DNA from: Amycolatopsis vastitatis
GTDB taxonomy: Bacteria > Actinomycetota > Actinomycetes > Mycobacteriales > Pseudonocardiaceae
DNA: 64,000 nt
Direction: 5' to 3'
Assembly: GCF_002234595.1 (NCBI RefSeq)
Contig: NZ_NMUL01000065.1
Location: forward strand, 34,599-98,598
Shown: one piece after another, positions 42,684-49,275 of the stretch
How positions within the stretch are numbered: the first letter of the stretch is position 1
Layout of the letters: the number at the start of each line of letters is the position of its first letter
Position numbers and translations under genes: made by a program
Notes under the pieces: model-generated
Databases searched by the model: none
Seen by the model: only the letters and a program-made list of their open reading frames with translations
Told to the model about the DNA's origin: nothing

Positions 42684-43055
42684 TCAGCCGCCGCGCCCAG
42701 GCTGGTGCGGCCACTGCGGGTCGGCCTCCGGCCACGCCGGCTCCTCCTCGGTGGGCCAGTCCTCGGCTTCCGGCCCGCGCTGCGGCGGCAGCGGAAGCAG
42801 TCCTTCGCGGTGACCGACGGGCTCGGGGGCGTCGACGTCCTGGTCGGGTTCCTTGGGCGGGTGCTGCGCCCAGGCGGCGGGGATGAACTGGGTCTGCTCG
42901 GCCGCCGACGGTTCCGGCTCCGGTTCGTACCGCGGCTCGGGCGGGGGCTCGGGCTTGGGGCGTTGCACGGTGCGCAGCAGGAGCCACGAGGTGAGCGCGC
43001 CGAGGGCGAAGGCGACGATCAGCCACAGCCAGATCTCCCCGAACAACCACATCAT
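42684..43055 (-). CDS. Small single-TM protein with Pro/Glu-rich cytosolic tail
   Basis: A 123-residue protein: one N-terminal membrane helix (WLFGEIWLWLIVAFALGALT, then SWLLL) followed by a disordered tail rich in Pro, Glu and Trp (PKPEPPPEPRYEPEPEPS). It follows the BON-OmpA gene directly. GTG 43073 would overlap that gene's stop as GTGA; ATG 43055 has GAGGGG ten bases upstream and is preferred. By position it resembles the small membrane partners (ArfB/ArfC) of mycobacterial ArfA, without clear sequence proof. Confidence 0.65.
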   Translation of the reverse strand: MMWLFGEIWLWLIVAFALGALTSWLLLRTVQRPKPEPPPEPRYEPEPEPSAAEQTQFIPAAWAQHPPKEPDQDVDAPEPVGHREGLLPLPPQRGPEAEDWPTEEEPAWPEADPQWPHQPGRGG

Positions 43056-43069
43056 CTGCTCATCACCCC

Positions 43070-43807
43070 TCACACGACCGTGATCTCGACGCGCCGGTCC
43101 TCTTCGCCGCCGGTGGCCGGCCGGGTGTCGCCCAGCCCCCGGTAGGTCACGCGCTTGGTCGTCAGCCCGTTGGCGGTGAGGACCCGCGCGACGGCCCGGG
43201 CGCGGTCCCGCGAAAGCTTCAGCGCGGCGCTCTCGCCGCCGGGGCCGCGGGCGACGTGGCCGGTGACCCGGTACCGGAAGTCCGCCGGCGCTTTGGCGAG
43301 CGCGATGGCGATGTCGCGGGCGGCCTGTTCGCCTTCGGGCGTGAGCCGGGAGGTGTCCGGCACGAAGCTGATCGGTGTCTCGGTCAGCATCCGGTCGATC
43401 TCGGCCTGCACCCCGGCCTTGTCGGTGGGCGGCGGCGCGGTGGTGCTGGTGGTCGGCGGCGGGCTGCTCGTGGTCGGCGGCGCACTGCTGCTCGGACTCG
43501 GGGCCGGGTTGGGGGCCACCGGGACGACGTCGCCGTCGAACCTGGCGGCCCGCACACCGTCGACGCCCTCGACGACATCGAGTGCGCGCAGGGCGTCCCA
43601 CGGCGGGAAGCCGCTGAGGGTGGCATCCCGCCCGTCGAAGCTGACATCGCCGGCGGGCAACCCGGCGGCGACCAGCGCGGCCCGCGCCCGGCCGGCGAGG
43701 TCCCGCTGGATGTGCCCGGCCTGAACCCACGTCACGACCCCCGCGAGCAGTGCCGTGACCAGCACCGCGATCGGGACCACGAGGATCCAGCGCCGACCAC
43801 CGGACAT
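43070..43807 (-). CDS. BON-OmpA fusion membrane protein, ArfA-like
   Basis: A 245-residue protein: an N-terminal helix (WILVVPIAVLVTALLAGVVT), a single BON-like domain (residues 35-95, ATLSGFPPWDALRALDVVEG), a Pro/Ser/Thr-rich linker of about 30 residues, then an OmpA-like peptidoglycan-binding domain (FRYRVTGHVARGPGGESAAL, LSRDRARAVARVLTANGLTT, RGLGDTRPATGGEEDRRVEI). Order and length match ArfA of mycobacteria. ATG 43807 has no Shine-Dalgarno; TACAGT six bases before it suggests a leaderless mRNA. Confidence 0.83.
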   Translation of the reverse strand: MSGGRRWILVVPIAVLVTALLAGVVTWVQAGHIQRDLAGRARAALVAAGLPAGDVSFDGRDATLSGFPPWDALRALDVVEGVDGVRAARFDGDVVPVAPNPAPSPSSSAPPTTSSPPPTTSTTAPPPTDKAGVQAEIDRMLTETPISFVPDTSRLTPEGEQAARDIAIALAKAPADFRYRVTGHVARGPGGESAALKLSRDRARAVARVLTANGLTTKRVTYRGLGDTRPATGGEEDRRVEITVV

Positions 43808-44386
43808 AAGGGGACTGTAAGCCGGGCGCCGCGGGATGGCGACCTGAATCCGGGTGGCGATCCACAAGTTGTCCCCAGGCAAGTCGACATGTGGACAACT
43901 GCCTGAGTCGTGAGCGGTTCGGCACTTTCCGTCAGGGGTGGCCGGTAGACTGGACTTGGGCACGCCCCCCAGGGCGGGTGGGGGATGTTTCCGGGGCGGG
44001 GGGTTCCGGCGAAGTCGTGTCGTTGCGGGTAGCTCGCACAGCGCTCGTTGGCTCACCACCCCGAAGCCGGATTGTGACTACGGACGGTAGTACCGCGTCA
44101 AGGCGGGAAAGCGTGCCTTGACCCGGCGCTACCGTCCGTGTTCTGGCTTCGTATCGGGGTTGCGGGGAGGGGTCTGGGTGGGGTGCGGTTTTGTCTTCAG
44201 CGTGCCGTTCATGCCGGTGAGGCACCTGAAAAGGGGGCGCTACGACTTTGCCGGAACCCTGCCAGGGCGGGCGGGTCCGGCCAGGTCCGCCTACGGACGG
44301 ATTCGCGAGGTCATGAACGACTCTTTCCTGTCGTCAGACGCCATGAACGAGTCGTTCACGACACGACGGGAACGAACCCGAACTCC
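43808..44386. other. 579-bp non-coding stretch with interrupted long hairpin
   Basis: No convincing gene. The centre (44058-44160) is a nested fold: ACCC (44058-44061) with GGGT (44157-44160), CGAAGCC (44062-44068) with GGCTTCG (44145-44151), ACGGACGGTAG (44080-44090) with CTACCGTCCGT (44129-44139), and TCAAGGC (44098-44104) with GCCTTGA (44115-44121), capped by a 10-base loop. It could be a structured RNA or a DNA element upstream of the ArfA-like gene. It matches no actinobacterial RNA family I can recall. The flanks are G-rich without further structure I can support. Confidence 0.6.
44310..44362. repeat. 30-bp-period palindromic repeat at the 3' end of the SGNH gene
   Basis: CATGAACGA occurs at 44312-44320 and 44342-44350, a 30-bp period. 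GTCATGAACGACTC (44310-44323) pairs with GAGTCGTTCACGAC (44349-44362) with a single wobble. The element lies 25 bp beyond the stop of the leftward SGNH hydrolase gene and is probably its terminator. Confidence 0.65.
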
Positions 44387-45199
44387 TCAGCTGGCCTGCT
44401 GCCGGGCGTTGTCGGGCACCTCGAGCACGTCCAGCGGCACCAAAGGGGCCAGCTTCGGCCGCTTCGGCGACAAGCCGTCTCCCATCGACTCGCCCCGGAG
44501 CTGCCTCCGGATCCAGGGCAGCAGGTGCACCTTCGTCCACGTCAGGTCCGAACGCCGCGAGTCGATCCAGCGGCTGGGGATGACTTCCGCCGGCCACGGC
44601 TCGCGCCAGTCGTCTTCCGCGGGGATGCCCAGGACCTCCGCCGCCCTCAGAGCGATGCGGCGGTGGGCTTCCGGGGAGAAGTGGAGGCGGTCGTCGCTCC
44701 AGGCGCGGCGGTCGTGCAGGGGGTCCATCGTCCAGAGGTCGACCATGCGGGCGCCGTGGCGTTCGGCGATCGCCCACAGGTTCGTGTTGTAGATCGCCAC
44801 CTTGCCGCGCAGCACCGACATCACCGAGAGCACCTTGGTGTCCGGGCCGTTGAACATCAGCACCGGGATCCCGGCCTCGCGCAGCCTGGCGACGCCCTCC
44901 TCCAGGCGCTCTGTGACCGCGTCGACGTCCGCCCCCGGCACGATGATGTCGTTGCCGCCCGCGCACAGCGTCACCAGGTCGGGCTTCAGCTCCAGCGCGA
45001 GCGGCAGCTGCTCGTCCAGGATCTCGTCGAGCATCTTGCCCCGCAGCGCCAGGTTGGCGTACCGGAAGTCGCTCCGGCCCGCCGCCAGGATTTCCGCGAG
45101 CCGGTCGGCCCAGCCCCGGAAGGAGCCGTCCCGCAGGTCGTCGTTGAGACCCTCGGTGAAGCTGTCCCCGATGGCTACGTAGCTGTCGATTCCGTACAC
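44387..45199 (-). CDS. SGNH/GDSL-family hydrolase
   Basis: A 270-residue esterase-like enzyme. Block I is YVAIGDSFTEG with the catalytic serine at residue 13, block III is LCAGGNDIIVPG, and block V is SDDRLHFSPEAHRR with the Asp-His pair. No signal peptide, so it is cytosolic; substrate unknown. GTG 45199 is chosen with AAGGGGA upstream; ATG 45217 would add six residues. Confidence 0.92.
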   Translation of the reverse strand: MYGIDSYVAIGDSFTEGLNDDLRDGSFRGWADRLAEILAAGRSDFRYANLALRGKMLDEILDEQLPLALELKPDLVTLCAGGNDIIVPGADVDAVTERLEEGVARLREAGIPVLMFNGPDTKVLSVMSVLRGKVAIYNTNLWAIAERHGARMVDLWTMDPLHDRRAWSDDRLHFSPEAHRRIALRAAEVLGIPAEDDWREPWPAEVIPSRWIDSRRSDLTWTKVHLLPWIRRQLRGESMGDGLSPKRPKLAPLVPLDVLEVPDNARQQAS

Positions 45200-45242
45200 G
45201 TTGGGTCCCCTTCCCATCCTGCGGCCGACACACCCCGACATG

Positions 45243-45261
45243 TAGTTGTACACCTCAACTA
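45243..45261. promoter_or_regulatory. Dyad upstream of the SGNH hydrolase gene
   Basis: TAGTTG, seven-base spacer, CAACTA: a perfect 6-bp dyad 44 bp upstream of the SGNH start, in the 268-bp divergent gap shared with the DUF3159 gene. Candidate operator; no regulator gene is adjacent. The rest of the gap shows only a short hairpin TGCCGT, GAA, ACGGCA near 45369. Confidence 0.45.
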
Positions 45262-45467
45262 TCGCACCCCCACGATGCGTCCACCGCCACCTCGGGTTCA
45301 GCCTGCGGTAACAGTGTCTTATCTTGTCGGCCTTCTCCGCCTCCGTATTACGCGCTCTTCACCCTCGGCATGCCGTGAAACGGCACACTGGGCGGCAAAC
45401 CCGGCACCGGTGTGGCGAAAATCTCCCCACCCGGGGCGTTCAGGGCGTGATCCGGCAGGCTGGAGAC

Positions 45468-46130
45468 GTGTCCGGAGAACCCCGTGAGTCGCTCACGCAG
45501 ATCCTCGGTGGCCGCCGGGGCGCACTCGACGCCAGTATCCCGCCCGTCGGCTTCGTCGCCGGCTGGCTCGCGGCCGGGCAGTCGATCGCCTGGGGCGCCG
45601 GCGCCGCCATCGGGGTCGCCATCGCGCTCGGCGTCTACCGGATCGTGCGGGGCGCCAAGGTCCGCGCGCTCGTCGTGAGCCTGGCCGCGGTCGTCGCCGC
45701 CGCGCTGATCGCCCTGCACACCGGTCGCGCCCAGGACTTCTTCCTGCTGCAGCTGATGTCCAATATGGCCAGCGCCCTGCTGTGGGCGGCCAGCATCATC
45801 GTCCGCTGGCCGCTGCTCGGCGTCGTCGTCGGCCTGCTGCTCGGGCAGAAGGCGCGCTGGCGGCGTGACCCGGTGCTCCTGAAGGCGTACTCGCGGGCCA
45901 GCTGGGTGTGGGTGTTCGGCCAGTACACGCTGCGGGTGGTGGTTTACGGCCTGCTGTGGTGGTCCGGTCAGGTGATCGCGCTCGGCGTCGCCCGGACGGT
46001 GCTGTCCTGGCCGCTGGTCGCGCTGACCGTCGCGGTGAGTGGCTGGGTGCTCTACCGGGCGTTGCCGCCGGAGCATCCTGGCCTGCGTCTGGCCCCTGAG
46101 ACTGGCCCGGAAGACGTACCCAGGACATAA
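45468..46130 (+). CDS. DUF3159 integral membrane protein
   Basis: A 220-residue membrane protein. The N-terminal SLTQILGGRRGALDASIPPV is the DUF3159 signature. About six hydrophobic segments follow, such as FVAGWLAAGQSIAWGAGAAI, ALVVSLAAVVAAALIALHTG and WPLLGVVVGLLLGQKARWRR. Actinobacteria-specific family of unknown function. GTG 45468 is chosen; GTG 45447 is in frame and possible. Confidence 0.83.
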   Translation: MSGEPRESLTQILGGRRGALDASIPPVGFVAGWLAAGQSIAWGAGAAIGVAIALGVYRIVRGAKVRALVVSLAAVVAAALIALHTGRAQDFFLLQLMSNMASALLWAASIIVRWPLLGVVVGLLLGQKARWRRDPVLLKAYSRASWVWVFGQYTLRVVVYGLLWWSGQVIALGVARTVLSWPLVALTVAVSGWVLYRALPPEHPGLRLAPETGPEDVPRT

Positions 46131-46133
46131 GGC

Positions 46134-46165
46134 GGCCCCCGGCGAGGGGGGAGGGTCCGGGGGCC
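46134..46165. terminator. Bidirectional terminator
   Basis: GGCCCCCGG (46134-46142) and CCGGGGGCC (46157-46165), a perfect 9-bp stem with a 14-base loop, just after the DUF3159 stop and before the end of the convergent amino-sugar kinase gene. A smaller hairpin follows near 46183-46197. Confidence 0.75.
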
Positions 46166-46240
46166 ACTGCCTACGTTACCCGGACTACCCGGGTTCAGTC
46201 GACGGTTTCGCGTCTTTGCGCCGCGTTTTGCTCAATCTCT

Positions 46241-47197
46241 TTACGGCCGGGGTCTCGGCGTCCCCTCGCCGAAGGCCTCCACGGCCGCCAGCCAGGCGGC
46301 CCCGAGCACCCCATCGGAGCTGGTCAGCACCTCGAGGCCGGCCAATCCGCGGCGCACGAGCGCGCCGACCGGGCTGGTGCCGGTGAGCACCGAGCCGACG
46401 AGGACGACCGGAGTCGACTCGCCGGGCTCGCGCGCGGCGAGGGCGTTCGCGACCAGATGGCCGGCCGCGCGGGCGACGATTTCGAGCGCCGCGGGCTCCC
46501 CCGCGTCGTGCGCCGCGCTCACCAGCGGCGCGAACCGGGCCAACCGGACGGGAGCCTCGGCGTTGGCCGTCGTGATGAGCGCCCGCGACGCGGCGAGCCG
46601 TCCCGCGTCGGTTCGGACGTCCAAACCGGACGGTCCGAATGCGGCGGCGAGCACCGCCGACGGCAGCCCGTCGAGCGGGAGCCCGCGCCCGAGTGCCTCC
46701 AAAGTGGAACGGACGGCCTCGCGGCCGAGCCAGAACGCGGACCCCTCGTCGCCCAGCAGCCAGCCGTATCCGCCCGCGGTGCCGGCGAGGCGGCGCTTCC
46801 GGATCCGGCCCGCGATCGACCCCGTGCCGGCGACGAGGACGGTTCCGTCCGGCGCCGGCGTCGCCGACGCGTACGCCACTTCGGCGTCGGTGACCGTCCG
46901 GACCACCCCGGCGAGCCCGATCCGCGCCCACGCCGCGTCGAACACCGCCGCCACGTCCGGGTCGCTGAGCTTGCTGACCCCGGCCATGCCGACGACGCAC
47001 GCCCGCACGTCGCCGGGGGCGCGGGCGCCCAGCGCCGCGGTGATCGCGTCGGCGATCCGGCCCGCGGCGACCTCGGGCGCGTGCGCGTTGGGGTTGGCGC
47101 CTTCGCCGCGCCCGGTCCCCAGTACCGCGCCGGCGGCGTCGACCAGGGCGGCCCTGGTCGACGTGCCGCCGGCGTCGACGCCTACCGCGAAGCTCAC
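46241..47197 (-). CDS. BadF/BadG-type sugar kinase, probable N-acetylglucosamine kinase
   Basis: A 318-residue ASKHA-fold kinase. ATP-binding motifs: AVGVDAGGTSTRAALVDAAG at the N-terminus (phosphate 1) and TVLVAGTGSIAGRIR (phosphate 2), then GGYGWLLGDEGSAFWLGREA, a strong signature of N-acetylglucosamine kinase-like proteins. GTG 47197 overlaps the SIS gene's stop. The neighbouring DasR and SIS genes support a GlcNAc or glucosamine substrate. Confidence 0.87.
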   Translation of the reverse strand: MSFAVGVDAGGTSTRAALVDAAGAVLGTGRGEGANPNAHAPEVAAGRIADAITAALGARAPGDVRACVVGMAGVSKLSDPDVAAVFDAAWARIGLAGVVRTVTDAEVAYASATPAPDGTVLVAGTGSIAGRIRKRRLAGTAGGYGWLLGDEGSAFWLGREAVRSTLEALGRGLPLDGLPSAVLAAAFGPSGLDVRTDAGRLAASRALITTANAEAPVRLARFAPLVSAAHDAGEPAALEIVARAAGHLVANALAAREPGESTPVVLVGSVLTGTSPVGALVRRGLAGLEVLTSSDGVLGAAWLAAVEAFGEGTPRPRP

Positions 47198-48240
47198 CGG
47201 GTCTTGGTGACCTTCAGCAGGCCACGCGGGCTGTCCGGGTCGCCGCCGCGGGCGATCGACAGGCCGAGGGCGATCCGTTGGACGGGCAGGATCTCCAGGA
47301 TCGGCGCCAGCTCCTCGACGGTCTGTGGGACGTCGATGCGCAGCGCCGCCGGGGTCTCCGCCGACGCCGAGCCGACCGCGACGACGTCCGCGCCGCGCTT
47401 GCCGACGGCGTCGATGACCTCGCGCATCGCGTCCGCGCCGTGGCCGGCGCTGGTCAGCGCGAGCACGGCGGTCTGGTCGTCGACCGCGGCGACCGGGCCG
47501 TGCAGGAGGTCGGCGCCGCTGTACGCGCGGGCGGCGAGGTAGCTCGTCTCGGCGAGCTTGAGCGACGCCTCCAGCGCGGTCGCGTAGGAGTAGCCGCGGG
47601 CGGTGGTGAGGACGCGGTTCACGAACCGGTACCGGTCGACCGCGCGCTGCACGCCCTCGGTGGCGCCGTCGAGGGTCTGCTGCGCGAGTTCGCCGATCTT
47701 CTCGGCGTCGGCCGCCTTGCCGCCGCGCACCGCGTCGATGAGCAGGTAGAGCGCCATCAGCGTCGCGGAGTACGTCTTGGTCGCGGCGACGGCCTTCTCG
47801 AGGCCCGCGCCGATGTCGACGCCGAGCTCGGAAGCCGCCCGCAGCGGCGAGTCCGGCGTGTTGGTGACGGACACGGTCAGGGCGCCCTGGCGGCGCGCCG
47901 TTTCGGTCACCTCGATCAGGTCGGGCGAGCCGCCGCTCTGGCTGACCGTGACGAAGAGCACGTCCCGCAGATCGGGCCGGGCGCCGTACAGCGTCGCGGT
48001 GGAAGGCGAAACCAGACCCGCCGGAAGGCCGAGAAGTACCTCGATCAGGTACTTCGCGTACAACGCTGCGTGGTCGCTCGATCCACGCGCGGCGAGCAAC
48101 GCGAACCGCGGCGGCCGTTGTGAGATCTTTTCCGCCACCCCCGCGATTTCCGCCTGACGCGCCACCAGTCCCGCCAAGACGTCCGGCTGCTGGGCGATCT
48201 CCGCGGCCATGTGCTCGCCGGGCCGTTGTTCGGTCATCAT
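47194..48240 (-). CDS. Double-SIS-domain sugar-phosphate isomerase/deaminase
   Basis: A 348-residue protein with two SIS domains (about residues 45-180 and 215-335): FALLAARGSSDHAALYAKYL, DVLFVTVSQSGGSPDLIEVT, ATKTYSATLMALYLLIDAVR and TSYLAARAYSGADLLHGPVA. It equals the isomerase half of GlmS without the glutaminase domain, like NagB-II or AgaS enzymes. In this locus a glucosamine-6-phosphate deaminase role is likely. ATG 48240 or 48237; GGAGAGGAAA lies directly upstream. Confidence 0.87.
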   Translation of the reverse strand: MMTEQRPGEHMAAEIAQQPDVLAGLVARQAEIAGVAEKISQRPPRFALLAARGSSDHAALYAKYLIEVLLGLPAGLVSPSTATLYGARPDLRDVLFVTVSQSGGSPDLIEVTETARRQGALTVSVTNTPDSPLRAASELGVDIGAGLEKAVAATKTYSATLMALYLLIDAVRGGKAADAEKIGELAQQTLDGATEGVQRAVDRYRFVNRVLTTARGYSYATALEASLKLAETSYLAARAYSGADLLHGPVAAVDDQTAVLALTSAGHGADAMREVIDAVGKRGADVVAVGSASAETPAALRIDVPQTVEELAPILEILPVQRIALGLSIARGGDPDSPRGLLKVTKTR

Positions 48241-48287
48241 TTTCCTCTCCACCTCCGGCATTATGTACCGGACTCAGGCGGCGTCGG

Positions 48288-48303
48288 TCAGGTCTAGACC
48301 AAT
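48288..48303. promoter_or_regulatory. DasR operator (dre site) between SIS and dasR genes
   Basis: TCAGGTCTAGACCAAT contains the core GGTCTAGACCA of the Streptomyces dre consensus and matches it at 13 of 16 positions by my alignment. It lies in the 148-bp divergent gap, 48 bp from the SIS start and 86 bp from dasR, so DasR probably controls both directions including itself. Confidence 0.8.
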
Positions 48304-48388
48304 GTTATAGCGGCGGCGCGTTTGGGGAAAAGGGTACGTTTCTTACGGGGACGTGGCGTGCGATGAGGGAAGACATAGGGAGCCGGGC

Positions 48389-49144
48389 ATGTTGGAGACC
48401 ACCACCACGGGCGAGGCGGGCGCCGTCGCCGGGATGCGCGGGCAGCGCGAGCCCAAGTACTGGGCGCTGAAACAGCACCTCCTCGACCTCCTGGACGTGC
48501 TGCCGCCCGGGTCGCCGATCCCCACCGAACGCGCGCTCGCCGGGGAGTTCACGGTCTCCCGCACCACCGTCCGCCAGGCGCTGGCCGACCTGACCGCCGA
48601 AGGCCGTTTGCACCGTGTGCAGGGCAAAGGCACCTTCGCGGCCGAGCCGAAGCTCGCGCAGCGGCTCCAGCTGTCGTCCTACACCGAGGACATGCGCAGG
48701 CAGGGCCTGAAGCCGTCGTCGAAGCTCCTCGAGGTCGAGGAGCTGCCGGTCGAGGGCGACCTCGCGAAGCTGCTCGGAATCCGCACGGGCGCGAAAATCC
48801 TTCGCCTTCGACGGCTTCGACTGGCCGACTCCCAGCCGATGGCACTGGAGACGACGCACCTTCCGCTCGGCCGTTTTCGCGGACTGCGCAAGCACGTTTC
48901 GGCCGGCGGATCGTTGTACGCCGTTCTACGCGAGCACTACGGCGTCGAACTCGAGCGCGCGGAAGAGACGATCGAGACGTCGCTGGCGGGGCCGCAGGAA
49001 GCGGAGATGCTCGGCGCGGACGTCGGCATGCCGGTGCTGATGCTGACCCGCCACTCGTTCGCCACGGACGGGAAGCCGGTCGAGTTCGCCCGCTCGGTCT
49101 ACCGCGGCGACCGCTACAAGTTCGTCACGACGCTGCTGCCGTGA
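48389..49144 (+). CDS. dasR: GntR/HutC-family regulator DasR
   Basis: A 251-residue regulator. The GntR winged helix (PKYWALKQHLLDLLDVLPPG, FTVSRTTVRQALADLTAEGR, LHRVQGKGTFAAEPK) is followed by a UTRA effector domain (LQLSSYTEDMRRQGLKPSSK, ETIETSLAGPQEAEMLGADV, VYRGDRYKFVTTLLP). Residues match remembered Streptomyces DasR motifs such as SYTEDMR.QGL.P.S.LL and RSVYRGDRYKFV. DasR represses GlcNAc and chitin genes and is released by aminosugar phosphates. ATG 48389 with GGGAG upstream. Neighbouring kinase and SIS genes plus a dre site support the name. Confidence 0.9.
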   Translation: MLETTTTGEAGAVAGMRGQREPKYWALKQHLLDLLDVLPPGSPIPTERALAGEFTVSRTTVRQALADLTAEGRLHRVQGKGTFAAEPKLAQRLQLSSYTEDMRRQGLKPSSKLLEVEELPVEGDLAKLLGIRTGAKILRLRRLRLADSQPMALETTHLPLGRFRGLRKHVSAGGSLYAVLREHYGVELERAEETIETSLAGPQEAEMLGADVGMPVLMLTRHSFATDGKPVEFARSVYRGDRYKFVTTLLP

Positions 49145-49181
49145 TCCGCGGTTGACGGGCGCCTCCGGGCACGATGGAGTT

Positions 49182-49271
49182 AGAACCTTATTCTGGCTAG
49201 GTCGGCGCAACGGGCCGCAGGTCGCGCACCTACGGTGGCTGTTGCGCGGACCGACGGCTGAATAAGGTTCT
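49182..49271. promoter_or_regulatory. Nested inverted repeats in the MFS gene leader
   Basis: Outer arms AGAACCTTATTC (49182-49193) and GAATAAGGTTCT (49260-49271) are perfectly complementary over 12 bp. Inner arms GGTCGGCGCAAC (49200-49211) and GTTGCGCGGACC (49241-49252) match with one mismatch. The right outer arm ends 4 bases before the GTG start of the exporter. Each outer arm also reads as an imperfect dyad AGAA, N5, TTCT, so the element could be an operator pair or an RNA switch. Confidence 0.65.
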
Positions 49272-49275
49272 CAAG

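Noticed and set aside
43940..44200. RNase P RNA, SRP RNA or tmRNA
   Set aside because: None of the universally conserved blocks of these RNAs is present; only the hairpin itself can be supported.
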